Assembly (NCBI RefSeq): GCF_040838345.1
Contig: NZ_JBAKFF010000001.1
Location: 1,612,001 to 1,676,000 of the forward strand
Length of the DNA: 64,000 nt
Source: Spiribacter sp. 1M189
GTDB lineage: Bacteria > Pseudomonadota > Gammaproteobacteria > Nitrococcales > Nitrococcaceae
Reading direction: 5' to 3'
The position numbers and the translations under genes are program-made. This document shows positions 20,153-30,261 of this stretch, piece by piece (the stretch's first letter is position 1; each line of letters opens with the position of its first letter). The notes beneath the pieces are model-generated. The model was not told the DNA's origin and made no database searches. It was given only the letters and a program-made list of their open reading frames with translations.

Positions 20153-20643
20153 TCCGCCTGATCAGCGCACTGCTCCTGGTGCTGTTCCTCGCCTTCATGC
20201 TCTCGTCCCGATTCCGCGGCTGGCTGAGAGCAAGGGCGCCGATGCTCATTCTCGGCTCGATCGCCGCGGTCGCCATCGCGCTCGCCGCCACCGGTCGTCT
20301 CAACTGGATCTTCGCGGCCGTCAGCGCAGCGCTACCCTTCATCTGGCGGCTGGCGTCACTGTTGCGATTCCTGCCCTGGATCGCACGGCTCACGGGACAC
20401 GGGCGTGCCGCCTCTGCGGATGACAATGGCGCCGGGGCCAACCGCCCGGCCCGATCAGACGGCCGCATGAGTCGTGAAGAAGCGGCGGAACTGCTGGGGG
20501 TTGCGCCGGATGCCGAGCGCGAAGAGATCCTGGCTGCCCATCGACGACTCATGCAACGGCTGCACCCCGATCGGGGTGGCACCGACTACCTGGCGGCAAG
20601 GCTTAACGAGGCTCGCGACCGACTGCTGGGGAAACCACAGTGA
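20149..20643 (+). CDS. Membrane-anchored J-domain protein (Tim14/Pam18-like)
   Basis: A 164-residue protein with two hydrophobic segments near the N-terminus (1-18 and about 30-65) and a C-terminal truncated J-domain (about 105-164). The J-domain has MSREEAAELLGVAPDAE, the HPD motif in LHPDRGGTDY, and no G/F or zinc region. It should recruit DnaK to the membrane. The topology, TM then J-domain at the C-terminus, matches Pam18/TIM14-like type III J-proteins. It overlaps both neighbours (ATGA upstream, GTGA downstream), so it is tightly coupled to lrgA. Confidence 0.82.
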   Translation: MIRLISALLLVLFLAFMLSSRFRGWLRARAPMLILGSIAAVAIALAATGRLNWIFAAVSAALPFIWRLASLLRFLPWIARLTGHGRAASADDNGAGANRPARSDGRMSREEAAELLGVAPDAEREEILAAHRRLMQRLHPDRGGTDYLAARLNEARDRLLGKPQ

Positions 20644-20996
20644 TCCCCGCTTTCATCGCCCTGGTCCTCCTTCTCCAGCTGGCCGGCGAAGCGCTGGTCA
20701 GGGCCCTCGGCATCCCCATCCCGGGACCCGTCATCGGCATGATCCTGCTGCTGGTGATCCTGATCTTCCAGGGCGGCCCGCCCAAACCCCTGCAGGCACT
20801 GGCGAACGGCCTGCTCAATCACCTGTCGCTGTTGTTCATACCCGCAGGCGCGGGTGTCATCAGCTATCTGGCCCTGCTCGCGGACAATTGGTTGGCCGTC
20901 CTGTTGACGATCAGCATCAGCACAATACTCGCGATCGTCGTGACGGCCTTTACCCTGAAATTCCTGCTAAGACGCATGAACCGGGAAGATTCCTGA
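20640..20996 (+). CDS. lrgA: CidA/LrgA family membrane protein
   Basis: A 118-residue protein with about four TM helices. It has the holin-like CidA/LrgA signature IPIPGPVIGMILLL and FIPAGAGVISYLALL. The family modulates murein hydrolase activity, cell lysis or pyruvate transport in other bacteria. The GTG start at 20640 overlaps the J-protein stop in GTGA. It is followed directly by its usual partner lrgB. The CidA and LrgA names cannot be told apart by sequence alone. Confidence 0.85.
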   Translation: MIPAFIALVLLLQLAGEALVRALGIPIPGPVIGMILLLVILIFQGGPPKPLQALANGLLNHLSLLFIPAGAGVISYLALLADNWLAVLLTISISTILAIVVTAFTLKFLLRRMNREDS

Positions 20997-21715
20997 TGGA
21001 CGACCTTTTCCAGATCTGGGTCTACCTTGCCGAACAACCCCTTCTCTGGCTGGCGGTCACGGTCTCGGCCTACGTGGTGGCGCAGCAGCTGTTCCAGCGC
21101 TCCGGCGGGTTCCCCCTGCTTAATCCTGTGCTGGTCGCGATCACCCTGGTCGTACTGCTGCTGCTCGCCACCGGCACCCAGTACAACACCTACTTCGAAG
21201 GTGGCCAGTACGTCCATTTCCTGCTCGGGCCCGCCACGGTACTCCTGGCCGTTCCGCTGTACGCCCAGCTTCACCGGCTGCGACGCCAGTGGCTGCCACT
21301 GAGTATCGCCCTGCTGGTGGGCTCCGTGACGGCCATCGGCAGCACGGTGGCCCTGGGCCTTGGCCTGGGTCTCGGCCCATCGACCCTGATGTCATTGATG
21401 CCGAAATCAGCGACGACGCCGATCGCCATGGGCGTCGCGGCGAACCTCGGCGGCGAGGCCGCGCTTGCCGCTGTGTTCGTGATGCTCAGCGGGATCACCG
21501 GCGCCGTGGCCGGCATTCCGCTATTGCGCCTTCTCGGCGAGCGGGACCCGGCCGTCAAGGGCTTTGCCGTGGGCGTCACCGCCCACGGGATTGCTACCGC
21601 ACGGGCCTTTCAGCACAGTAACCAGGCCGGAGCGTATGCCGGCCTGGGCATGGGCCTCAATGGCGCGCTGACGGCGCTCCTCGTGCCGCTGTTCGCCTGG
21701 TTGTTCGGCCTCTGA
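20996..21715 (+). CDS. lrgB: LrgB/CidB family protein
   Basis: A 239-residue polytopic protein of the LrgB (YohK) family. It shows NPVLVAITLVVLLLL, FLLGPATVLLAVPLY, the hallmark LMPKSATTPIAMGVA and AHGIATARAF. The ATG at 20996 shares one base with the lrgA stop (TGATG). The open frame extends far upstream into the J-protein gene, but that part is out of the family. Together with LrgA it forms a membrane module linked to autolysis control or pyruvate/glycolate movement in studied organisms. Confidence 0.9.
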   Translation: MDDLFQIWVYLAEQPLLWLAVTVSAYVVAQQLFQRSGGFPLLNPVLVAITLVVLLLLATGTQYNTYFEGGQYVHFLLGPATVLLAVPLYAQLHRLRRQWLPLSIALLVGSVTAIGSTVALGLGLGLGPSTLMSLMPKSATTPIAMGVAANLGGEAALAAVFVMLSGITGAVAGIPLLRLLGERDPAVKGFAVGVTAHGIATARAFQHSNQAGAYAGLGMGLNGALTALLVPLFAWLFGL

Positions 21716-21733
21716 GCAAAGGGAGTCAATGCC

Positions 21734-22879
21734 GTGATGATCCGCCACGCCCTCGCCGTGCTGCTGCTCGCGGTCGGTGTTCAGTCTGCCCCGGCGCAGC
21801 AGACCGCCGAACCGTCCCCCGCCATGGAGGGTGAACGAGCGCTGGAGGCCATGCCGCTGGAAGCCGGTACGGATGCCCTCACCAGCGCGACTGACGACCG
21901 TCTCAGCCTGCAGGTGCGGGTGCCTGCAGACGGCCCGTCCCTCATCGTGGAACAACGTGAAGTGGCACTGCTGGCGGGGCGCAACCGGATCCGCATCCGC
22001 GATCTGCCCCAGACCCTGCGTGATTTGAGTCTGCACTGGCAATTGGACGGGCCGTCAGAGCCGGTACGCCTCAGCCGGATCAGTCGGGATGCATCCGCCT
22101 GGGAGGCGGGCCTGTTCGTCGAGGCGGGCGGCAGCCGGCGCTTGACCCTGACTTATCTCGTCGATGGACTGAACCGGGGTGTCGACTATCGGATGGCCCT
22201 GCCGGCCCAGGACACCGAGACACCCGCACGGCTCACTGCCGCCGTCACCGTCGACAATCGGACCGGCACAGATCTCGACAACGCCCGCCTGTCCGTTGCC
22301 CTTGGCAATGGCGGCATGACCCATCTGGAGGCACAGGGGCCATGGCCGTCCAACACCCTACTGCGTATCCGGCCCAAGCCGCCGACCCGGGTTGCCGTCG
22401 AACAATCGCTGGTGACGCAGGCGCGTGGCGACTTGCCCGCCGAATCGCTCTGGCGCCCGGCCGTACAATACCTGCTCGAAATCGAGGCCCTTGAGCAGCC
22501 GCCCGCGCCAGACACCCCAGTCACCCTCGTGACAACTGACAATCCACCGCGCCCGCTGGGTGAGGGACGCTTCGCCACGACGGCCGAAGGCATGCCGGCT
22601 GTCATCGGCGGTAATAGTGACGCGGTCACGGTGCGTCGAGTCCAGGCCGCCTATCGCGACGAAGGGGAGGGCGAAATCGATATCGCCTGGCGCATCGCAC
22701 TCCATAACCGCGACAACGAAGCCCATCGCATCACCCTGGTTGAGCGAATCGATGGCGGCTGGACCATCGAGGAGGGCGAGGATGACTGGCGGCGCACGCC
22801 GATCGGCCTGAGCCGGGTGGTAGACCTCGCCGCTGGTGAGCGTCGCGAAGTCGGATATCGTATACGACTGGTGCGCTGA
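21734..22879 (+). CDS. Periplasmic DUF4139-like protein
   Basis: A 381-residue exported protein with a signal peptide (about 1-23, ending SAPAQQ). The body is beta-rich. EQREVALLAGRNRIRIRDLP, a conserved YLVDGLNRGVDYRM segment, TVDNRTGTDLDNARLS and a C-terminal GYRIRLVR resemble DUF4139-type proteins. The function is unknown. The start may be GTG 21734 or ATG 21737, behind GGGAG. It is 18 bases after lrgB and ends the operon. Its stop abuts the stop of convergent yceI (TGATCA). Confidence 0.6.
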   Translation: MMIRHALAVLLLAVGVQSAPAQQTAEPSPAMEGERALEAMPLEAGTDALTSATDDRLSLQVRVPADGPSLIVEQREVALLAGRNRIRIRDLPQTLRDLSLHWQLDGPSEPVRLSRISRDASAWEAGLFVEAGGSRRLTLTYLVDGLNRGVDYRMALPAQDTETPARLTAAVTVDNRTGTDLDNARLSVALGNGGMTHLEAQGPWPSNTLLRIRPKPPTRVAVEQSLVTQARGDLPAESLWRPAVQYLLEIEALEQPPAPDTPVTLVTTDNPPRPLGEGRFATTAEGMPAVIGGNSDAVTVRRVQAAYRDEGEGEIDIAWRIALHNRDNEAHRITLVERIDGGWTIEEGEDDWRRTPIGLSRVVDLAAGERREVGYRIRLVR

Positions 22880-23458
22880 TCAGCGCTGTAACGTCAGGTC
22901 GACGACCACCCTGACCTCATGGCCGGCCACGGACGGGTCACGCCATTCACCCTGGCCAACACCGAAACGAACCCGGTCAATGGTGACGGCGCCATCCATT
23001 TCCGCCCGCTCACCCTCGGTCCGCCAGGTGAAGGGCAGAACAACCTCGTGGGTGTTATCGCGGATCGTCAGATCACCAACCGCCTCGTAGCCATCGGCGG
23101 TGGCACGGATTTCCCGGGTGACGTAATAGGCCTCGGGGAAGGCGTCCGTGTTGAACCATGCGGTATCCGGGAGATTGGAATCACGCTGGCTACTGCCGGT
23201 CTCTACACTTCCCGTCTCAATGGTCACGTCGAACCGACTGGCGGCGAGGTCATCCGCGGAGAATCGCATGTCCGCGCTGAAATCCTCGAACCGGCCCTCG
23301 AAACGCCCGCCTTGCTGAGTGGCCTCAAAACCGAGGCGACTCTCGTCATACACGATATTCCATTCGGTCGCGGCGGACGCCACCATCGGCAGCGCCGCGG
23401 CCATGAGCCAGAGCCTGGGGAAGAATCGGCCGGCTGGACGGCTCGTCATTCGAAACAT
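22880..23458 (-). CDS. YceI family periplasmic protein
   Basis: A 192-residue lipocalin-like YceI protein. The signal peptide covers about 1-29 (ending VASAAT), then WNIVYDESRLGFEATQQGG and a C-terminal DGAVTIDRVRFGVGQGEW typical of the family. Family members bind isoprenoid or fatty-acid-like molecules; the substrate here is unknown. It lies 17 bases downstream of the cytochrome b561 gene on the same strand, a pairing seen in many gammaproteobacteria, so the two are probably one operon. Confidence 0.9.
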   Translation of the reverse strand: MFRMTSRPAGRFFPRLWLMAAALPMVASAATEWNIVYDESRLGFEATQQGGRFEGRFEDFSADMRFSADDLAASRFDVTIETGSVETGSSQRDSNLPDTAWFNTDAFPEAYYVTREIRATADGYEAVGDLTIRDNTHEVVLPFTWRTEGERAEMDGAVTIDRVRFGVGQGEWRDPSVAGHEVRVVVDLTLQR

Positions 23459-23475
23459 GGATTCACTCCCTCTAA

Positions 23476-24030
23476 TCAGCGGCGGCGGACTGGGAGCATG
23501 CGACGCAGGACGTCATCATGGAGCACGAAGTGATGCCGAAGGGCAGCGCCAATATGCGCCACGAGGACGGCGGCAAGGACCCAGAAAAAAGTGAGATGCA
23601 TGACGCCCGCCACCTCCGCCAGCGTTTCGCTTTCGGGTGTCAGATTGGGGATCTGCACCACCCCGAAAACATTGAGCGGGAAGTTTGCCGCGGAATTCAG
23701 CACATAACCTGACAGCGGCATCAGCAGCATCAGTGCATAGAGGGCCATATGCCCGGCACCAGCGAGCTGTTGCTCCCGGGGCGACAGGGTACCCGGCATG
23801 GCGGGAACCACATTAATCCAGCGCCATACGATTCGCAGCAGCACCAGCGCGAGGATCGTGATCCCCAGGCTTTTGTGTAGTGCGTAGAGCTGGAACTTAC
23901 CGGGGCTGTTGGGCAGGTTGACCATGATCCAGCCCAGCAGCATCGCGGTGGCGATGCCAGCGGCAATCAGCCAATGCAGCAGCTGCGCACCGGCGCCCCA
24001 GCCATCCCGTGTATTGCGAAATTTCATCAT
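23476..24030 (-). CDS. Cytochrome b561 (diheme, CybB type)
   Basis: A 184-residue inner-membrane b-type cytochrome with four TM helices. Candidate heme-ligand histidines lie in QLLHWLIA, YALHKSLG, AGHMALY and VMHLTFF, as in E. coli CybB. It likely passes electrons from quinol to periplasmic oxidants such as superoxide. ATG 24030 is followed by another ATG at 24027, and either could be used. It is upstream of yceI in a two-gene operon. Confidence 0.9.
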   Translation of the reverse strand: MMKFRNTRDGWGAGAQLLHWLIAAGIATAMLLGWIMVNLPNSPGKFQLYALHKSLGITILALVLLRIVWRWINVVPAMPGTLSPREQQLAGAGHMALYALMLLMPLSGYVLNSAANFPLNVFGVVQIPNLTPESETLAEVAGVMHLTFFWVLAAVLVAHIGAALRHHFVLHDDVLRRMLPVRRR

Positions 24031-24062
24031 TATCTCTGGGACCCTGAATTGAGGGGAGGGGT

Positions 24063-24863
24063 TCAGCGCATGCCGCGCGATGCCTTGATGGTGTCGTAGG
24101 CCGCCTGGATTTCCTGGGCCCGCTCCTTGGCGATGCGCATCATCTCCTCAGGCAGCCCCTTCGCCACCAGTTTGTCCGGGTGATGCTCGCTCATGAGTTT
24201 GCGCCAGGCCTTCTTGACCTCGGCATCGCTGGCGTCGGCGGAGACACCCAGCGTGTCATAAGCGGCCTCCAGCTCCGACTCGGTGCCGGTCTGATTGGCC
24301 GCCTGCCCGCCCATCATGGTCTCGAGCCGGGCGTAGTCGGCTTCAGAGAGACCCAGGCCCAGGGCGATGCGGCGCAGGACCGCCCGCTCGGCCTCATCGA
24401 ACTGTCCATCCGCCAATGCCGCCTGGATCTGGATTTCCAGGAACAGGCGTACCAGTTGCAGGTGCCCCCGGCAGTAACGCCGGAACTCCTGCAGTGTCTG
24501 CTCGAGATCGGCCTCGCCATCACGGCCGGCGCGGAAGTAGCTGATCGCCTCCTCGCGCTGTGTCGCATTGAGATCCATGCGCGCCATCACCTGTTCGGCG
24601 ACACGGATCTCTGCCTCAGTGACCCGGCCATCGGCCTTGCAGACATGACCCATGACCACGAAGGCACTGCGGAAGAAGGCGGCATGGACCATCTGCCGAT
24701 GGCCCGCGCCGCCTCGAAAGGCACCGCCCAGACCGCCCCCGCCCTTGCGGGCGAGGGCACGGTCAAAGAAGTTGCCGATGATGAGGCCGATGAGCGCACC
24801 GACCCATCCGCCGGCCATGCCGCCGAAGACTGCCCCGAGAATCTTGCCGATCCAGATATTCAT
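24063..24863 (-). CDS. djlA: Co-chaperone DjlA
   Basis: A 266-residue membrane-anchored J-protein. The glycine-rich N-terminal TM (about 5-32, GAVFGGMAGGWVGALIG) is followed by a TerB-like alpha-helical domain (about 55-170) and a C-terminal J-domain with HPD at 228-230 (HHPDKL). It stimulates DnaK at the inner membrane. The ATG at 24863 gives the family N-terminus MNIWIGKILG; the frame is open further upstream inside prpD, but without similarity. It lies 16 bases after prpD. Confidence 0.92.
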   Translation of the reverse strand: MNIWIGKILGAVFGGMAGGWVGALIGLIIGNFFDRALARKGGGGLGGAFRGGAGHRQMVHAAFFRSAFVVMGHVCKADGRVTEAEIRVAEQVMARMDLNATQREEAISYFRAGRDGEADLEQTLQEFRRYCRGHLQLVRLFLEIQIQAALADGQFDEAERAVLRRIALGLGLSEADYARLETMMGGQAANQTGTESELEAAYDTLGVSADASDAEVKKAWRKLMSEHHPDKLVAKGLPEEMMRIAKERAQEIQAAYDTIKASRGMR

Positions 24864-24879
24864 GACGGCGAGGATGCCG

Positions 24880-26328
24880 TCACTGCACCCACAGGTCCAT
24901 AAATTCGTTGACCGGCATGGACTCGAGTCGGTTCTGATCGCCACACGCGGCCTCGATATGCTGCGCCTGACGGGGCGCAAATCGCGTGGCCAGCGCCCGT
25001 TCGAACTTGCCGACCAGCTCGGGAATGCCCTCATCACGGCGCCGACGATGACCGATGGGGTAATCCACTGCGACACGCTCGGTCTGGCTGCCATCCTTGA
25101 AGAAGACCTGTACGGCATTGCCGATGGCACGCTTGTCCGGATCCAGGTACTCCTCCGAGAACACTGGATTCTCAACCACTTCCATCCGGTCGCGCAGGGC
25201 ATCGATACGTGGGTCCGCCGCCACATCATCCTCGTAATCGGCGGCGGTCAGCCGGCCAAAGATCAGCGGAACCGCGACCATGTACTGGATGCAGTGATCC
25301 CGATCGGCCGGGTTATTGAGCGCACCGGTCTTGTCGATGATGCGTACGCCGGCCTCCTGGGTCTCGATGACGATCTTCTCGATCTCGTCGATCCGCCCGG
25401 CCACCTCGGGATGCAGTGTCATCGCTGCCTCGGCGGCGGTCTGGGCATGGAACTCGGCGGGGAAGCTGATCTTGAAGAGCACATTCTCCATGACATAGCT
25501 GCCGAGCGGCTGAGCGAGATTCACTTCCTCGCCCTTGAAGAGCACATCCTGGAAGCCCCAGGTCGGTGCCGACAGCGCTGCGGGATAGCCGATCTCGCCG
25601 GTACGGGTGATCAGCGCCAGACGCAACCCGCGGGAGGAGGCGTCACCGGCCGCCCAGCTCTTTCGGGGTCCGGCCTGCGGTGCATGGCGATAGGCCCGTA
25701 GCGCACCACCATCCAGCAGCGCATGGCTGGCCACCGTCATGACATCCTCGTGACTGCCGCCCAGCAGGGCGGTGCTGACACAGGCCGATGCCAGACGGAC
25801 GAGCAGGACATGGTCCAGACCGACGCGGTTGAAGCTGTTCTCCAGCGCGATGACGCCCTGGATTTCGTGGGCACGGATCATGGCCGTGAGCACGTCACGC
25901 ATCACGGGCGGTTCACGACCCTCGGCGACCGCCTTGCGGGCCTGCCAGTCCGCGAGCGCCAGGATGGCACCGAGGTTATCCGAAGGATGGCCCCACTCGG
26001 CGGCCAGCCAGGTGTCGTTGAAGTCGAGCCAGCGCACCATGGCGCCGATGTTGAACGCCGCCTGCACGGGGTCGAGCTGAAAGGGGGTCCCCGGGACCCG
26101 GGCGCCACCCGGCATGTCGGCGCCGTCGACCACCGGGCCCAGCAGCTTGGTGCAGGCCGGATACTCAAGGGCCAGCATGCCGCAGGCCAGCGTGTCCATC
26201 AGGCAGTAACGGGCCGTGCTGTAGGCCTCATCGGAGTTGATGGTCGTGCCGGTCACATAATCCGCCAGCTCCCGCAGCAGGGCATCCGGCTCGGGCCGCT
26301 CGGCGCTTCGCACTCGCACGTCACTCAT
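24880..26328 (-). CDS. prpD: 2-methylcitrate dehydratase PrpD
   Basis: MmgE/PrpD family, 482 residues (E. coli PrpD 483). It dehydrates 2-methylcitrate to 2-methylaconitate in the methylcitrate cycle for propionyl-CoA. Supporting segments are [34 protein letters not shown] and [13 protein letters not shown]. It lies 3 bases after prpC on the same strand. No prpB, acnD or prpF adjoins the pair; a possible PrpB-like lyase is at 10926-11786. No prpR-type regulator is nearby. Confidence 0.92.
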   Translation of the reverse strand: MSDVRVRSAERPEPDALLRELADYVTGTTINSDEAYSTARYCLMDTLACGMLALEYPACTKLLGPVVDGADMPGGARVPGTPFQLDPVQAAFNIGAMVRWLDFNDTWLAAEWGHPSDNLGAILALADWQARKAVAEGREPPVMRDVLTAMIRAHEIQGVIALENSFNRVGLDHVLLVRLASACVSTALLGGSHEDVMTVASHALLDGGALRAYRHAPQAGPRKSWAAGDASSRGLRLALITRTGEIGYPAALSAPTWGFQDVLFKGEEVNLAQPLGSYVMENVLFKISFPAEFHAQTAAEAAMTLHPEVAGRIDEIEKIVIETQEAGVRIIDKTGALNNPADRDHCIQYMVAVPLIFGRLTAADYEDDVAADPRIDALRDRMEVVENPVFSEEYLDPDKRAIGNAVQVFFKDGSQTERVAVDYPIGHRRRRDEGIPELVGKFERALATRFAPRQAQHIEAACGDQNRLESMPVNEFMDLWVQ

Positions 26329-26331
26329 GGT

Positions 26332-27450
26332 TCAACCTCTCTCCTCAATGGGCACCCAGGTCTGGAGCTCGGGGCCGGTGTAGTCGGCGCTGGGCCGGAT
26401 GATGCGATTGTTCGCGCGCTGTTCCTTGACGTGCGCGGCCCAGCCACTGAGGCGCGACATCACGAAAATCGGGGTGAACAGCGGCGTGGGAATCCCCATG
26501 AAGTGATAGGCACTGGCATGGAAGAAATCCGCATTACAGAAAAGGCCCTTCTCGCGGGCCATCACCGCCTCGACACGCTCGGAGACGGGATAGAGTCGGC
26601 TATCGCCCACCTGCTCGGCGAGCTTGCGCGACCATTCCTTGATGATGGCATTACGCGGGTCACTCTTGCGGTAGACCGCGTGACCGAAGCCCATGATCTT
26701 GTCCTTGCGCTCGAGCATGCCGAGCAACTCGCGTTCGGCCTCATCCGGCGTCTGCCAGGGCTCGATCATGGCCATCGCCGCCTCGTTGGCACCGCCGTGA
26801 AGCGGCCCGCGCAGTGTGCCGATGGCCCCCGTGATGCACGAGTGAATATCCGACAATGTCGATGCGCAGGTCCGTGCCGTGAAGGTCGAGGCGTTGAACT
26901 CATGCTCGGCATAGAGGATGAGCGAGGCATGCATGACCTGGACATGCATCGGATCGGGGCTCTCGCCATGCAGCAGGCGCAGGAAATGCCCGCCGATGCT
27001 GGCCTCGTCGCTGTCGGTGTCGATCCGCACGCCGTCGTGGCTGTAGCGGTACCAGTAGGTGATGATCGCCGGGAAGGTGGCAAGCATCCGGTCGATATGC
27101 CAGTCCTGCTCACTGAAGTCGGCTTCCGTTTCAAGATTGCCGAGCATCGAGCAGCCGGTGCGCATCACATCCATCGGATGGGCATTGGCGGGTATCTGCT
27201 CGAGCACCGCCCGAAGCGCCTCGGGCAGGGCCCGCAGCGACTGCAGTCGCTCTCGATAGGCCCGTAGCTCGCTGCTGGTGGGCAGGTGCCCATGGAGCAG
27301 CAGATGGGCGACTTCCTCGAACTCTGCGTGCTGGGCAAGATCGTGGATGTCATAACCGCGGTAGGTGAGCCCCGTGCCCGCCTGTCCGACGGTACAGAGC
27401 GCGGTTTCGCCTGCGGTAATCCCTCTGAGCCCTGCGGTGTTTTCCGCCAT
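26332..27450 (-). CDS. prpC: 2-methylcitrate synthase PrpC
   Basis: Condenses propionyl-CoA with oxaloacetate. The 372-residue chain is short, like PrpC and unlike the roughly 427-residue type II citrate synthase. Active-site segments are GTLRGPLHGGANEAAM and GFGHAVYRKSDPRN. SAYHFMGIPTPLFTPIF near the end fits methylcitrate synthases. The adjacent prpD supports this over citrate synthase, though some activity on acetyl-CoA is usual. The RBS is GGGAGGAGATC. Confidence 0.92.
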   Translation of the reverse strand: MAENTAGLRGITAGETALCTVGQAGTGLTYRGYDIHDLAQHAEFEEVAHLLLHGHLPTSSELRAYRERLQSLRALPEALRAVLEQIPANAHPMDVMRTGCSMLGNLETEADFSEQDWHIDRMLATFPAIITYWYRYSHDGVRIDTDSDEASIGGHFLRLLHGESPDPMHVQVMHASLILYAEHEFNASTFTARTCASTLSDIHSCITGAIGTLRGPLHGGANEAAMAMIEPWQTPDEAERELLGMLERKDKIMGFGHAVYRKSDPRNAIIKEWSRKLAEQVGDSRLYPVSERVEAVMAREKGLFCNADFFHASAYHFMGIPTPLFTPIFVMSRLSGWAAHVKEQRANNRIIRPSADYTGPELQTWVPIEERG

Positions 27451-27473
27451 GATCTCCTCCCTTGACCGACATG

Positions 27474-27495
27474 AAAAGGGCCACTTCCGTGGCCC
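27474..27495 (-). terminator. Intrinsic terminator of the sucAB-lpdA operon
   Basis: On the minus strand, a GGGCCAC stem, GGAA tetraloop and GTGGCCC stem (27478-27495) are followed by TTTT (complement of 27474-27477). It lies 12 bases beyond the lpdA stop and ahead of prpC, separating the two operons. Confidence 0.82.
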
Positions 27496-27507
27496 CGTCT
27501 ATCACCG

Positions 27508-28929
27508 TTAGTTGGCTTTGTGAATCGCGCGTTTCCCGACGGCGAGCGCGGCCTCATGGACCGCTTCCGACAGGGTGGGATGCGCATGGATGGTGCGCGC
27601 CAGATCCTCGGCACTGGCCTCGTACTCCATGGCCAGGGTCGCCTCGGCGATCAGCTCGCTGGTCTGCGGTCCCACCATGTGGACGCCAAGGATGCGATCC
27701 GTCTCGGCATGGGCGATGATCTTGACCATACCGTCGGCGCGGTCCATGGCGCGGGCACGGCCGGTGGCCGCAAACCCGAAGGTGCCACTGCGGTAGGGCG
27801 TTCCCGCCGCCTTGAGCTGGCTTTCGGTGCGCCCGACCCAGGCGATCTCGGGGTCGGTGTAGATGACCCACGGGATCGTCTCGTAGTTGACGTGCCCGGC
27901 ATGCCCGGCGATGCGCTCGGCCACCATGACGCCCTCTTCCGAGCCCTTGTGCGCGAGCATTGGCCCGCGGACGACATCCCCCACGGCATAGACACCCGGG
28001 ATGTTGGTCTCGCAGTCGTCGTTGACGTGCACATAGCCCCGCTCATCCGTCAGCAGGTCGGCATCCTCCGAGGACAGCCCATCGGTGTTCGGGCGCCGCC
28101 CGACCGAGACGATCAGGCGGTCCACCTGCAGGTTCTGCTTACCCTCGCCGTCCTCATAGTGGACGCTGACGGTCTTGCCTTTTCGGGTTCCGGTCACCCG
28201 GCAGCCGAGCTTGATGTCGAGGCCCTGTTTCTCGAACAGCTTGCGTGCCTCGCGGGAGACCTGCTGATCCACCGGCGAGAGGAACTCCTCCTGGGCTTCC
28301 AGCAGCACGACCTTGGATCCCAGCCGGTTCCAGACGCTGCCCATCTCGAGGCCGATCACGCCGGCGCCGATCACGCCCAGGCGCTTCGGCACCTCCTGGA
28401 ATTCCTGGGCACCCGCCGAGTCGACGATCCGGTCGCCATCCAGTGGGGCCGCGCCGATCTCAATGGGACGTGAACCGGTGGCCAGGATGACGCTATCCGC
28501 GGTCAGCGTCCTGGCCTTGCCCTTGTGGGGGGTGAACTCGACCTGCCGTTCGGCGAGCAGCTTGCCGTGACCCTGCAGCCACTCGATGCGGTTGGCCTTG
28601 AAGAGCTGCTTGATCCCCCCGGTGAGGTCGGCGACCACCTTGTCCTTTCGCTTGATCATCTGCGGGACATCAAGGCTCGTGCCTTCCACCCGGATGCCGT
28701 GCCCGGCAAGTTCCGACTGCACGCGGTGGTAATGCTCAGAGGAATCGAGCAGCGCCTTGGAGGGAATGCAGCCGACATTCAGGCATGTTCCGCCCAGTGC
28801 CGCCTCACCATCCTTGCGCCGGTACTCGTCGATGACCGCCACGCTCATGCCAAGCTGCGCACAGCGAATGGCGCCGACATAACCGGCCGGGCCGGCTCCA
28901 ATAACAATGACGTCGTAGGAATTCGCCAT
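27508..28929 (-). CDS. lpdA: Dihydrolipoyl dehydrogenase (E3) of 2-oxoglutarate dehydrogenase
   Basis: FAD-dependent E3 that reoxidises dihydrolipoyl groups, making NADH. 473 residues: FAD loop GAGPAGYVGA (11-20), redox disulfide C49/C54 in [19 protein letters not shown]-binding GAGVIGLEMG, and the C-terminal HAHPTLSEAVHEA that supplies the catalytic His/Glu. Third gene of sucA-sucB-lpdA, 23 bases after sucB, followed by a terminator. A second, lipoyl-fused E3 serves pyruvate dehydrogenase at 63368. Confidence 0.96.
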   Translation of the reverse strand: MANSYDVIVIGAGPAGYVGAIRCAQLGMSVAVIDEYRRKDGEAALGGTCLNVGCIPSKALLDSSEHYHRVQSELAGHGIRVEGTSLDVPQMIKRKDKVVADLTGGIKQLFKANRIEWLQGHGKLLAERQVEFTPHKGKARTLTADSVILATGSRPIEIGAAPLDGDRIVDSAGAQEFQEVPKRLGVIGAGVIGLEMGSVWNRLGSKVVLLEAQEEFLSPVDQQVSREARKLFEKQGLDIKLGCRVTGTRKGKTVSVHYEDGEGKQNLQVDRLIVSVGRRPNTDGLSSEDADLLTDERGYVHVNDDCETNIPGVYAVGDVVRGPMLAHKGSEEGVMVAERIAGHAGHVNYETIPWVIYTDPEIAWVGRTESQLKAAGTPYRSGTFGFAATGRARAMDRADGMVKIIAHAETDRILGVHMVGPQTSELIAEATLAMEYEASAEDLARTIHAHPTLSEAVHEAALAVGKRAIHKAN

Positions 28930-28952
28930 GATGACTCCTGAGTTCGGTTGGA

Positions 28953-30245
<1,293 letters not shown>

Positions 30246-30261
30246 CGACTCCTCGCTCTTT

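Noticed and set aside
25723-27267. 514-codon plus-strand frame across prpD and prpC
   Set aside because: It spans two convincing minus-strand genes and reads as low-complexity His/Gly/Arg-rich shadow.
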